Source: an uncultured Lachnospiraceae bacterium
Lineage (GTDB): Bacteria; Bacillota; Clostridia; Lachnospirales; Lachnospiraceae
Assembly: GCA_902779395.1 (NCBI GenBank)
Contig: CACZBK010000008.1
Span: 1-64,000, forward strand
Reading direction: 5' to 3'
Length of the DNA: 64,000 nucleotides
The position numbers and the translations under genes are program-made. The notes under the pieces were generated by a model. It was not told where the DNA came from, did not search any database, and saw nothing but the letters and a program-made list of their open reading frames with translations. Below, in pieces: positions 1-7,456 of this stretch (position 1 is the first letter of the stretch; every line of letters begins with the position of its first letter).

Positions 1-2452
1 CCCAGTGCCAGAAATCTATATCCAAGTAGTCGATGTAGTCATCGGTACGTCCAAAATCGATGGCTCTCTTCATGCCTTTTGTATTTTCGGCATATCGCAT
101 CAGCATAAACATCAGATCCTGTCTGGTAACAAATGCATCCGGTTCAAAATCATCACCCGGTATATAGGGGAAGCCTGCAAGCATATGCATACTCTCTCCC
201 CAGAGTAAAGCAGTTTCATATTTATGCCCTTTAACATCCGTAAAACGGGAAGTCTTTAAGCCTGCCTTAGGCTTACCGGCAAATTCATAGAGCTTTTGAA
301 CAGCCTCAGCTCTGGTCAAGAGTCCTTCTTCGGATATCCCAAGGTCTGAATAAGGATAAGGGCTGAGTGAAGGAAGAGTATAGCCGTTTTCATCCATGCT
401 GAGATCTACCACATCATCAAAGCAGATGAACAGCAGGCTGTCGTATCCGACTTCTCCTCCCGTGGTGGAATCGTCCCAGCTGTAATCTATCGTCCATGAA
501 TGTATTGCCTTTCCAAGATGTGCCGTTTCATCTTTTTTCTTCCCCTCGTTATATGCCTTCATAAGGAACGGATTCCGGCCGATATTCAATTCTGTCATGC
601 TGCCGTTTCCAAAGGCCTGCAGAAAATGCATATAATGATTATTGGAAAGGTCTATGCTTTCGATGGGACAGCACTCACATATAAGTATCTCAAGCTTCGG
701 ATTGTTCGATACATCCAATGAAGTGAGTGTTGAATTATATGCGCAGTTTAATTTGAACAGCTCCGGATTATGACTCAGATCCAGGCTTGTAACATCATTG
801 TCGGCACAGTTGTAATACTGAAGTTCAGGGCACTTGCTTATATCTATGCTGCCCAGCCTCTTTTCCTGAGGAGTCTTCTCATTAATAACATTATTCCATA
901 CATCAAGGCGCTTCATCTTAGGGCATACAGTTACATCCAGCTCTGTCAGATGATTGTTGAATGCATCAAGATGCGCAAGCTTGGGACAGTGGCTCAGATC
1001 AAGCTCTGTCAGCTCGCAGGTACCGCAGGTCAGATGTTCCAGTTCCTTACAGTTACTAAGATCCAGTTCCTTGATAGGATTGGTATTACACTCGATAAAT
1101 GCCATCTTGGGAGTATTTGAAAAATCAAGCTCCGTCAGTTCGCAGTCAAAGCAATATACCCATAACAGCTCTTTATTATGAGACATATCCAGCTCTTTTA
1201 AAGGATTACCGGAGCACCATATACCGGTAAGTTCAACATTTTTACTGATATCGATCTCAGAGATATTATTGTCTTTACACCAGAGCCCGACCAGTTCAGG
1301 GAAAAACTCTATTCCCTTAACAGATGAAACGCCGGATTTCTCGCAGTCTACATTCCTTATATAAAAGATCTCATTCTCATCAAGCGTACCGTTACCGTCT
1401 TTGTCATAAGCAGGCCCGGAAATGATGTTTCTGAATGCAGGATCCGGGAAATTAGTTTTATTGATCTTAACAGCCCTGATCTCCGGCTTCTCGGGATTAA
1501 CCGGCTCATCCGGTATTGTTGTAGGTTCTGCAGGCTTTGTAGGTTCTCCGGGCTTAGTAGGCTCCGCAGGTTTTGTGGGTTCTCCGGGCTTAGTAGGCTC
1601 CGCAGGTTTTGTGGGTTCTCCGGGTTTTGTGGGTTCCGCAGGCTTTGTAGGTTCTCCGGGTTTTGTAGGCTCCGCAGGCTTTGTAGGTTCTCCGGGCTTA
1701 GTAGGCTCCGCAGGTTTTGTAGGCTCCGCAGGCTTTGTGGGTTCACCCGGCTTTGTAGGCTCTGCAGGTCCGGTCGGCTTTTGAGTCCCTTCTTTCGGGA
1801 TATCTTCAACTATGCTGAAATACATCCTGCCGGCTTTCTTTGAAGCTGCACTGTTTATCTTTGATATGCCTTTTTTTAACCTTGTAAGGTTTTTTCCTTT
1901 ATATCCTTTATTTTTTGCTTCTTTCTTATTTACCTTTAATTTTACAGTAAAATAAGCTTTAGAACCTGTCTTCTTATTTTTATGTCCTGTGAATATATAT
2001 TCTACAACACCAGTAAGACCTTTATAGTTCTCTCCAAAAATATCACGCGCAAACTGATCGAGATTAGTCCTGTTTATTTCCGCTTCCAGATCATAATCTG
2101 CCTTGATCTTATTTCCGCTGTATTTTACCACATCATAATAAGAAAACTCTGCATAAAGATCATAAGTTATCTTATTTATCTTTAAGGGTTTAGCGTTGAT
2201 CATAAAATAGCTGACACTGCTCTTATCAACTGTCGCCTTTTCGGCAGGCGCTTTTGCCGCAGCAGGATGTACCTCACCGCTAATGTCATCTGCATCTTCA
2301 CTAAAAGAAGGAAGCTCAGCCAAAGCTTCCGTATCTTCAAAAACAACATTATCGCTTACTGTTACAGATGTATCATCAGATGCAAGAACCGGCTGAACAG
2401 AACCGATCAGCAGAACCGCAGACAATAGCCCTGCCATAAGCTTTTTTCTCAT
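1..2452 (-). CDS. Leucine-rich-repeat surface protein with SLH domains (C-terminus beyond window)
   Basis: Reading on the minus strand from ATG at 2452, the frame stays open to the window edge, so the C-terminus is missing. A GAGGAGG ribosome site lies just upstream and the N-terminus is a signal peptide (MRKKLMAGLLSAVLLIG). After about 200 residues of unknown fold comes a Pro/Thr-rich linker of repeated EPTKP(A/G). Next is a FPDPAFRNII stretch with an acidic DKDGNGTLDENE loop, then about ten leucine-rich repeats of roughly 22 residues (LTELDLSHCPKL type). The visible end has SLH-type sequence (LLTRAEAVQKLYEFAGKP, then FVTRQDLMFMLMRYAE). SLH domains usually bind secondary cell-wall polymers, so this is probably a cell-wall-attached adhesin or binding protein; its ligand cannot be told. 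It is preceded by its own promoter and appears monocistronic at its 5' end. Confidence 0.85.
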   Translation of the reverse strand, partial: MRKKLMAGLLSAVLLIGSVQPVLASDDTSVTVSDNVVFEDTEALAELPSFSEDADDISGEVHPAAAKAPAEKATVDKSSVSYFMINAKPLKINKITYDLYAEFSYYDVVKYSGNKIKADYDLEAEINRTNLDQFARDIFGENYKGLTGVVEYIFTGHKNKKTGSKAYFTVKLKVNKKEAKNKGYKGKNLTRLKKGISKINSAASKKAGRMYFSIVEDIPKEGTQKPTGPAEPTKPGEPTKPAEPTKPAEPTKPGEPTKPAEPTKPGEPTKPAEPTKPGEPTKPAEPTKPGEPTKPAEPTKPGEPTKPAEPTTIPDEPVNPEKPEIRAVKINKTNFPDPAFRNIISGPAYDKDGNGTLDENEIFYIRNVDCEKSGVSSVKGIEFFPELVGLWCKDNNISEIDISKNVELTGIWCSGNPLKELDMSHNKELLWVYCFDCELTELDFSNTPKMAFIECNTNPIKELDLSNCKELEHLTCGTCELTELDLSHCPKLAHLDAFNNHLTELDVTVCPKMKRLDVWNNVINEKTPQEKRLGSIDISKCPELQYYNCADNDVTSLDLSHNPELFKLNCAYNSTLTSLDVSNNPKLEILICECCPIESIDLSNNHYMHFLQAFGNGSMTELNIGRNPFLMKAYNEGKKKDETAHLGKAIHSWTIDYSWDDSTTGGEVGYDSLLFICFDDVVDLSMDENGYTLPSLSPYPYSDLGISEEGLLTRAEAVQKLYEFAGKPKAGLKTSRFTDVKGHKYETALLWGESMHMLAGFPYIPGDDFEPDAFVTRQDLMFMLMRYAENTKGMKRAIDFGRTDDYIDYLDIDFWHW
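1531..1764 (-). repeat. 18-nt tandem repeat encoding the EPTKP linker
   Basis: About 13 tandem 18-nt units, alternating two variants, encode EPTKPA and EPTKPG in the frame of the LRR/SLH protein. Copies differ by only a few third-position changes, so this tract is likely to expand and contract. It would form an extended linker between the N-terminal region and the leucine-rich repeats. Confidence 0.9.
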
Positions 2453-2509
2453 TTCATCATCCTCCTCATTATCACGGAAGGAACTTCCTCCCTCAAAAAT
2501 CCATTGAAA

Positions 2510-2538
2510 ATACTACCATACCAAAATATCATTAACAA
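2510..2538 (-). promoter_or_regulatory. Predicted promoter of the LRR/SLH gene
   Basis: On the minus strand TTGTTA (2538-2533) and TAGTAT (2515-2510) are separated by 17 nt, about 60 nt upstream of the start codon. Called by eye from the vegetative consensus. Confidence 0.5.
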
Positions 2539-2573
2539 TAATGAGGTAATGAATCAATAATAATATGTCATGG

Positions 2574-3863
2574 TCAGCGCGTGATCACCCGGTTTCTGCC
2601 TTCGGATTTTGCCTTATAAAGGGCACTGTCCATACGTTCAAAGGCTTTGTTCATTTCATCCTCAGCTTCGATTTCCGTAACCCCTATGCTGCAGGTGATA
2701 TGACCGGCCTTTTCAAACTCAGCTTCTGCAACTTTCTTACGCAGCTCCTCGGCCAGTTCTCCGGCTTTTTCTATCGGAGTATCATAGCAGACAATAACAA
2801 ATTCTTCACCGCCCCAGCGTCCGAGAACTGCATTCTTATCTTTTATATTCTCATTTAAGATCTCTACAAAATGCTTAAGCGTAACATCTCCAGTGGCATG
2901 CCCGTATTCATCATTTATGCCTTTAAAGAAATCGATATCCAGCATCATAACGGATGTCCTGGTTTCATTTTTGGCACGTTCAACCACCGCATTGTTAAAC
3001 TCGGTCTCTATACGTCCATGATTATACACATCGGTAAGCGAATCCACGGATGCCAGATGTTCATACTTCTTTAACGTCTTACGAAGCTCAACCGAATCTT
3101 CATGTATATTCTTTACCATGAAAACGAAACGATAGTCATCGTCATTATTAGTCTCGGCACGGCTGAATATCAGTTTGACCCAGATGAACACGCCTTCAAG
3201 GTTCATCATCATGCAGTCAAATGAACAGGTCTGTCCGGGAACATATTTCTTTTTGAGAGTCTCCGGATCAGTCTCCTCAAGGAACTGCGCCTGATACTCC
3301 TTTGCTATCATATTTACGATCATCATTCTCCATTCACTGTATTTAAGCTGCTGGTTCACAACCTCATCGGAGATCTCGGTCACGCTGATATTGCTAGTGG
3401 TATCCCTGGCAATATCGATATACATGGAGAAAAGATATACATTGGCGTTTATCTGATTGTTTATCTCCTCATCATGGAACATGCTCCTGTCAAGCTCATC
3501 CAGAAAGAAAAGATACCTGTCATCACCTAAGGGATATACCATAAACTGTGTAACATGCAGGACATCATCTATCATCAGATTTACCCTTCTGCTGTACTTA
3601 TCACGGAATTTTCCGGAAGTGGGAATAAATACCTGATAATCCTCTACGATAGTCTGCGAACTGTTATTAAAATGATACCACAGCTTCTCGATAAGATCCG
3701 TATAGCTGAAATCATCTCTGACAAAATCCTTAAATATGCCGTTTTTTACCAACGGCTTGATCTTATTTGCATTTGCATCCACAAAAAGGATAGCTCCAAC
3801 CTTATCCTTATACAGTTCTATAGCTTTTTCCACAGAAAATGTTTCAAGATTGTATTCGGACAT
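2574..3863 (-). CDS. Diguanylate cyclase with PAS-like N-terminus
   Basis: This 429-residue soluble protein would make cyclic di-GMP from two GTP. The C-terminal GGDEF domain (about residues 265-429) carries an intact active-site loop, RWGGEEF, and the DIDFFKGINDEYGH metal/substrate stretch. No RxxD inhibitory site is apparent five residues before the loop. The first 250 residues have no membrane segment and look like one or two PAS-type sensor folds; the signal is unknown. ATG 3863 is preferred over a start 16 codons upstream because GGAGGG lies 6 nt before it. The gene is alone between its own promoter and the LRR/SLH gene. It is one of four c-di-GMP-family genes in the window. Confidence 0.9.
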   Translation of the reverse strand: MSEYNLETFSVEKAIELYKDKVGAILFVDANANKIKPLVKNGIFKDFVRDDFSYTDLIEKLWYHFNNSSQTIVEDYQVFIPTSGKFRDKYSRRVNLMIDDVLHVTQFMVYPLGDDRYLFFLDELDRSMFHDEEINNQINANVYLFSMYIDIARDTTSNISVTEISDEVVNQQLKYSEWRMMIVNMIAKEYQAQFLEETDPETLKKKYVPGQTCSFDCMMMNLEGVFIWVKLIFSRAETNNDDDYRFVFMVKNIHEDSVELRKTLKKYEHLASVDSLTDVYNHGRIETEFNNAVVERAKNETRTSVMMLDIDFFKGINDEYGHATGDVTLKHFVEILNENIKDKNAVLGRWGGEEFVIVCYDTPIEKAGELAEELRKKVAEAEFEKAGHITCSIGVTEIEAEDEMNKAFERMDSALYKAKSEGRNRVITR

Positions 3864-3893
3864 ATCTAACCCTCCGCACATAATAATGTATGC

Positions 3894-3921
3894 ATTATAC
3901 CGCAAAAGCAATTAATTTCAA
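3894..3921 (-). promoter_or_regulatory. Predicted promoter of the diguanylate cyclase gene
   Basis: TTGAAA (3921-3916) and a perfect TATAAT (3899-3894) on the minus strand, spacer 16 nt. The start codon is about 30 nt downstream. Confidence 0.6.
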
Positions 3922-3959
3922 ACACATTTTGCTTGTTTTTCTTATTCCATGCTTATTCC

Positions 3960-4844
3960 CTAAATGGCCGTATTCCCTGCCTTAACTCTTTCAATATCCC
4001 TTCGCATTTTTTCCAGAGCCTGTTTTCGCAATTGATTTACTGCATTTTTTTCTGCTGCATCAACACGCTCCGAAGCTTCCTCCAGCCTTCCGCATTTAAG
4101 GCAAACCTTGGCAATGAGAAGATTTCCGATATAAGAACGATAAGGATCATCACCTTTTATACAGCTTTGTGCGCATTCCATAGCTTTATCCGAATCGCCT
4201 TTCAAAGTATAATACAACGTATAGACTTCGTTTATCATCATATCATAGACCACAGACTTTCCATATTCCTTTTGAAGATACGGTGCTGCATCCTGCATGA
4301 CCGCCTCAGCACGGAACGGATCATTCAGCTCATCACATATAGCCATCTGCACGTCAAAAAATCCTAAAAAGGAATTTTTATCTATCTTTTTCAGAAATGT
4401 CAGCAGATCCTTCAGATTAAGCCGGTTTATACTGTCGATCGCAGCATAAACATTATCGCTAAAAAGATATCCATCCGCCTGAAATATTACATACATTGCA
4501 AAGAAACGATACTCCTTATATACCCTGCCCGCAGAAATGATACGGTTGATCTCCTTTTCGGAAAGTTCAAAAAAGCGCTGAGTATATCCGTTTTTGTCGA
4601 GTTCCGTCATTATTTCAAGGTGATTTTTTGATATAGGATATGCATTCAGAAAAAAGATCAATAAAAGCAAAGCCGAAAAGAAAGCTGCCACAGCCGCAAA
4701 AATAAATTTCAGAAAACCGTTCATATTTGCAAAAAAAGCCAGATCCCATATATCCCACAGATCGAAGAGCAGATATATCGCTATCATGCAAACCGGCCAC
4801 ATAAGAAACATATCGACAATATAAGTTTTCTGCTTATAGCTCAT
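3960..4844 (-). CDS. Membrane protein with TPR-like helical C-terminus, unknown function
   Basis: A 294-residue protein that I do not recognise by family. Two hydrophobic segments near the N-terminus (about residues 8-28 and 45-65) would anchor it in the membrane. The remaining 220 residues are predicted helical and cytosolic, with alternating Ala/Leu/Tyr patterns like degenerate TPR repeats (for example YTLKGDSDKAMECAQSCI and CLKCGRLEEASERVDAAE). ATG 4844 is chosen because GGGGGA lies about 8 nt upstream; a start five codons earlier has no ribosome site. It is divergent from the small plus-strand gene at 5030 and may act as a protein-interaction scaffold, which is inference. Confidence 0.7.
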   Translation of the reverse strand: MSYKQKTYIVDMFLMWPVCMIAIYLLFDLWDIWDLAFFANMNGFLKFIFAAVAAFFSALLLLIFFLNAYPISKNHLEIMTELDKNGYTQRFFELSEKEINRIISAGRVYKEYRFFAMYVIFQADGYLFSDNVYAAIDSINRLNLKDLLTFLKKIDKNSFLGFFDVQMAICDELNDPFRAEAVMQDAAPYLQKEYGKSVVYDMMINEVYTLYYTLKGDSDKAMECAQSCIKGDDPYRSYIGNLLIAKVCLKCGRLEEASERVDAAEKNAVNQLRKQALEKMRRDIERVKAGNTAI

Positions 4845-4924
4845 TATATGATCCCCCATTTATCTTTTCAGTCTGATTATAACAAAAGTCCCCGGTATTA
4901 TCCAAGGACTTTTTAAACATAACG

Positions 4925-4933
4925 TGATATAAT
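4925..4933 (+). promoter_or_regulatory. Predicted extended -10 promoter
   Basis: TGATATAAT is a TGn extended -10 element with a perfect hexamer; no good -35 is visible. Transcription would begin near 4940, exactly where the folded leader starts. Confidence 0.5.
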
Positions 4934-4940
4934 ATGATGA

Positions 4941-5016
4941 CGGGTCAAAAGCTCATGAGACGAACATGCATGATCCGGCTCATGATTTTGGGACCCGCAC
5001 GAACATGAGCAATCCG
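4941..5016 (+). other. Strongly folded leader with inverted and direct repeats
   Basis: CGGGTC (4941-4946) can pair with GACCCG (4992-4997), AAAA (4947-4950) with TTTT (4986-4989), and TCATGA (4953-4958) with TCATGA (4980-4985), giving 16 bp with two small bulges. The 21-nt loop holds ACGAACATG...ATCCG, which recurs after the stem (from 4999). A CATGAGC at 5004-5010 could instead pair with either GCTCATG (4951 or 4979). Transcription is predicted to start at its first bases. It matches no riboswitch class I know. Confidence 0.5.
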
Positions 5017-5029
5017 TAAGCATCATAAA

Positions 5030-5365
5030 GTGAATCAAAAAACAATTGACCTTAACATCACAATATTATTCATGGAAAAAAAAGTATTTGATCAGGCACT
5101 TTCAAATATGAGTTTTGATATGGCGGCAAGAGGCGCCATACGGCATCTTCATGATTCGGGATACACCGCAGCCGAGATTTCCGAAAGATTATCTTATCCG
5201 CTAAGTATTCCCCGTATAAAAGAAGAGATTTCCCTGTATGAGGAAGAAAAGTCTTCTCCTGATGCTAAATACGAGTTTATTCGGACCACCGATGCCTACG
5301 GCCGCTCTTCCTATAAGCGTGTACGCATAGATGAAGGACGTTCTCCGGAAAAAGGCTCTGACTGA
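5030..5365 (+). CDS. Small protein with HTH-like helical pattern, unknown function
   Basis: Up to 111 residues from GTG 5030, or 97 from ATG 5072; neither start has a convincing ribosome site, so the start is uncertain. The core (AARGAIRHLHDSGYTAAEISERLSYPLS) reads like a helix-turn-helix that recognises site families by 'GYTAAEISERL'. The C-terminus ends in basic and aromatic residues (YEFIRTTDAYGRSSYKRVRI). Its last 55 nt overlap the 3' end of the convergent SGNH hydrolase gene. The strongly folded leader upstream suggests RNA-level control. A DNA-binding role is possible but not shown. Confidence 0.55.
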   Translation: MNQKTIDLNITILFMEKKVFDQALSNMSFDMAARGAIRHLHDSGYTAAEISERLSYPLSIPRIKEEISLYEEEKSSPDAKYEFIRTTDAYGRSSYKRVRIDEGRSPEKGSD

Positions 5366-6321
5366 GACTTATCCTCCTCATCCGTCTGCGGCTTAAGAAG
5401 CAGGAACTCCTGTGCATACTCCTTAAACGCTTTATCCCAGATCCCGTAAGCAGCTGCTGTTTCGTGGATCAGTCCATCGCTGCACAGCTCCGGAGGAAGG
5501 GCTTTTCCGCCGCATTTAAGTGCTGTATTGATATCTATATAGCCCCATCCGTTATCTTCTGCCATTTCTTTTAGCGTAGCATTAAGGATATTGATATTCT
5601 CATTTGTAAGATGATTTTTAGCTGCTCCGGGATATGCAGGTGTCATGCTGACCAGATGTATCTCTATTTCCGGAACTTCTTCTATTATCCTTGCAGCAAG
5701 ATCATAAATCCCCTTTGCAGTATGCTCTACATCCCAGCATATCAGATCATTGGTCCCAAGCATTATAAACACGCGGTCAACTTCCATGGATGAAACACTC
5801 TTCCAGACAGGCTGTTTGACACCGCGCCACATAGGATGCAGATTGCTCTCTTCTTTAAGTGCATGAAATGTGGCATAACTGTTGGTAGCCAGGAAGTATC
5901 CGTCGGAAGCCAGCGAATCGTAATAATTTACATACATTTTATAGCCGGTCATTACAGAATCACCGATGAATACAGAACGTGAATAGAATTCACGAACATC
6001 ATTATCGCTTACCGCCTTCTTCTTTACAGTGTCATTCCTGGATATGGTATCGGCAGATACGGCATTCTGTGACGCCGCCTCTTCACGTTCTTTTGTAGGA
6101 AAACGCCCTTCCTGTCTGCCATATGTCCTGTAATGATCATATAAAGCCTCAGTATCATCGGTCTGGAGGACCTCTACAACATCGGGATATTTCTCTGCGT
6201 AATATTCCCCGTCAAAGATCACGCCATCAGACATGGTTTCGGGTTCAGAATATACAGGGAACCCGGAAGTAACAACAGTTAATATGATCATGGCCGCAGC
6301 CAGTTTTGTGATTTTTTTCAA
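5311..6321 (-). CDS. Secreted SGNH/GDSL-family hydrolase
   Basis: A 336-residue protein with a signal peptide (about 25 residues), so probably exported. It starts at TTG 6321 with GAGAGG 8 nt upstream. Residues about 36-75 (FDGEYYAEKYPDVV ... YGRQEGRFP) match a small module common on secreted Clostridia proteins. The hydrolase core has the three family blocks: FIGDSVMTG with the nucleophile Ser, MLGTNDLICW with the Asn, and DGLIHETAAAY with the Asp/His pair. Such enzymes cleave esters, often acetyl groups on polysaccharide or cell wall; the substrate is unknown. It lies 101 nt after the MoxR gene on the same strand. The C-terminal tail overlaps the convergent small gene. Confidence 0.85.
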   Translation of the reverse strand: MKKITKLAAAMIILTVVTSGFPVYSEPETMSDGVIFDGEYYAEKYPDVVEVLQTDDTEALYDHYRTYGRQEGRFPTKEREEAASQNAVSADTISRNDTVKKKAVSDNDVREFYSRSVFIGDSVMTGYKMYVNYYDSLASDGYFLATNSYATFHALKEESNLHPMWRGVKQPVWKSVSSMEVDRVFIMLGTNDLICWDVEHTAKGIYDLAARIIEEVPEIEIHLVSMTPAYPGAAKNHLTNENINILNATLKEMAEDNGWGYIDINTALKCGGKALPPELCSDGLIHETAAAYGIWDKAFKEYAQEFLLLKPQTDEEDKSQSEPFSGERPSSMRTRL

Positions 6322-6422
6322 TTTAACAGCCTCTCATCAATATCTTGTAGTTTTAACCTGTCACATTGTACCAGATATTGAAGATAATTGCATCTGTTTT
6401 TTTGAAAAAATCAAATATTTTT

Positions 6423-7364
6423 TTATGTTCCTGTCGGTATCCTGGCCTTAAGTATCAGTTCCTTCAGTATACGATCCGTGTCCTCTTTACGTATCTTTGC
6501 CTCCGGAGTCAGACTGAGGCGGTGATGGAGCACATTTACAGCTACCGCTTTCACATCATCCGGCTTAACAAATTCTCTTTCATTTATATAGGCATGGGCC
6601 TGCGATGAACGTATGAGCATCAGCATGGCTCTTGGACTGGCTCCGGTTACAAAACTGTTTTCTTCACGTGTAAGCCTTATGATATCCCTGATGTAACTGA
6701 TCACACCGTCGCTGACATGTACTTTTTTAACAGCTTCTTTCATATTAATGATATCTTCTGTTCCTAAAACACTTGCGGCATCATTTACGGTTTTACCCGC
6801 CAAAAAGTTTTTGGCCAGTCTTATTTCTTCCGTCTCATCGGGATAACCGATCGAAAGACGCATCATAAAACGATCCATCTGCGCTTCCGGCAGCGGATAT
6901 GTTCCCATAAATTCAACAGGATTCTGTGTTGCTATGACCATAAAGGGCTGCGGAAGCGGATATGTTTTTCCGTCTACACTGACCTGTCCTTCAGCCATTG
7001 CTTCAAGCAGACTTGCCTGAGTCCTCGGCGAAGTCCTGTTTATCTCATCAGCCAGTATTATCTGATGCATGATCGCTCCTTCACGATATGTAAATTCTCC
7101 TGTTTTCATGTTATATACGGAAGATCCGGTAACATCACCCGGCAGAGTATCAGGCGTAAACTGTATACGGCCAAAATCACAGTCGATCGATCTGGCAAGG
7201 ATACGGGCCAGCGTGGTCTTTCCTACCCCCGGCACATCCTCCATCAATACATGCCCGTCTGATAAGATACATATCAGAAGATCATCTATAATACTCTCTT
7301 TACCGGCAAAATGCTCATGAAGATTATTTCTTAAACTGTTAAGCTTTTCAGCTGCCATATCCAT
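6423..7364 (-). CDS. MoxR-family AAA+ ATPase
   Basis: 313 residues with Walker A (EDVPGVGKTTLAR, about residues 42-54), Walker B (IILADEINR), sensor 1 (ATQNP) and an arginine-finger region (RFMMRLSIGYPD). MoxR ATPases act as chaperones that insert cofactors or activate vWA/DUF58 partner proteins. The AAGGAG site 5 nt before ATG 7364 fixes the start. It is the fourth gene of the run EAL fusion, DUF58, TgpA-like, MoxR. The more common order places MoxR first, so here it is at the distal end, after a 92-nt gap that could hold its own promoter. Confidence 0.92.
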   Translation of the reverse strand: MDMAAEKLNSLRNNLHEHFAGKESIIDDLLICILSDGHVLMEDVPGVGKTTLARILARSIDCDFGRIQFTPDTLPGDVTGSSVYNMKTGEFTYREGAIMHQIILADEINRTSPRTQASLLEAMAEGQVSVDGKTYPLPQPFMVIATQNPVEFMGTYPLPEAQMDRFMMRLSIGYPDETEEIRLAKNFLAGKTVNDAASVLGTEDIINMKEAVKKVHVSDGVISYIRDIIRLTREENSFVTGASPRAMLMLIRSSQAHAYINEREFVKPDDVKAVAVNVLHHRLSLTPEAKIRKEDTDRILKELILKARIPTGT

Positions 7365-7456
7365 TTATTCTCCTTCCGAATTATTACGGTAAACGAAAAA
7401 CTCTTTCCGTTTGTCATTTATTACGCTAACCGGCAGATGCGCCCGTCATAACAGTA

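Noticed and set aside
1422-1784. Collagen-like plus-strand reading frame with GSPGFVGSAG repeats
   Set aside because: It is the antisense shadow of the EPTKP repeat of the LRR/SLH protein, with no ribosome site.
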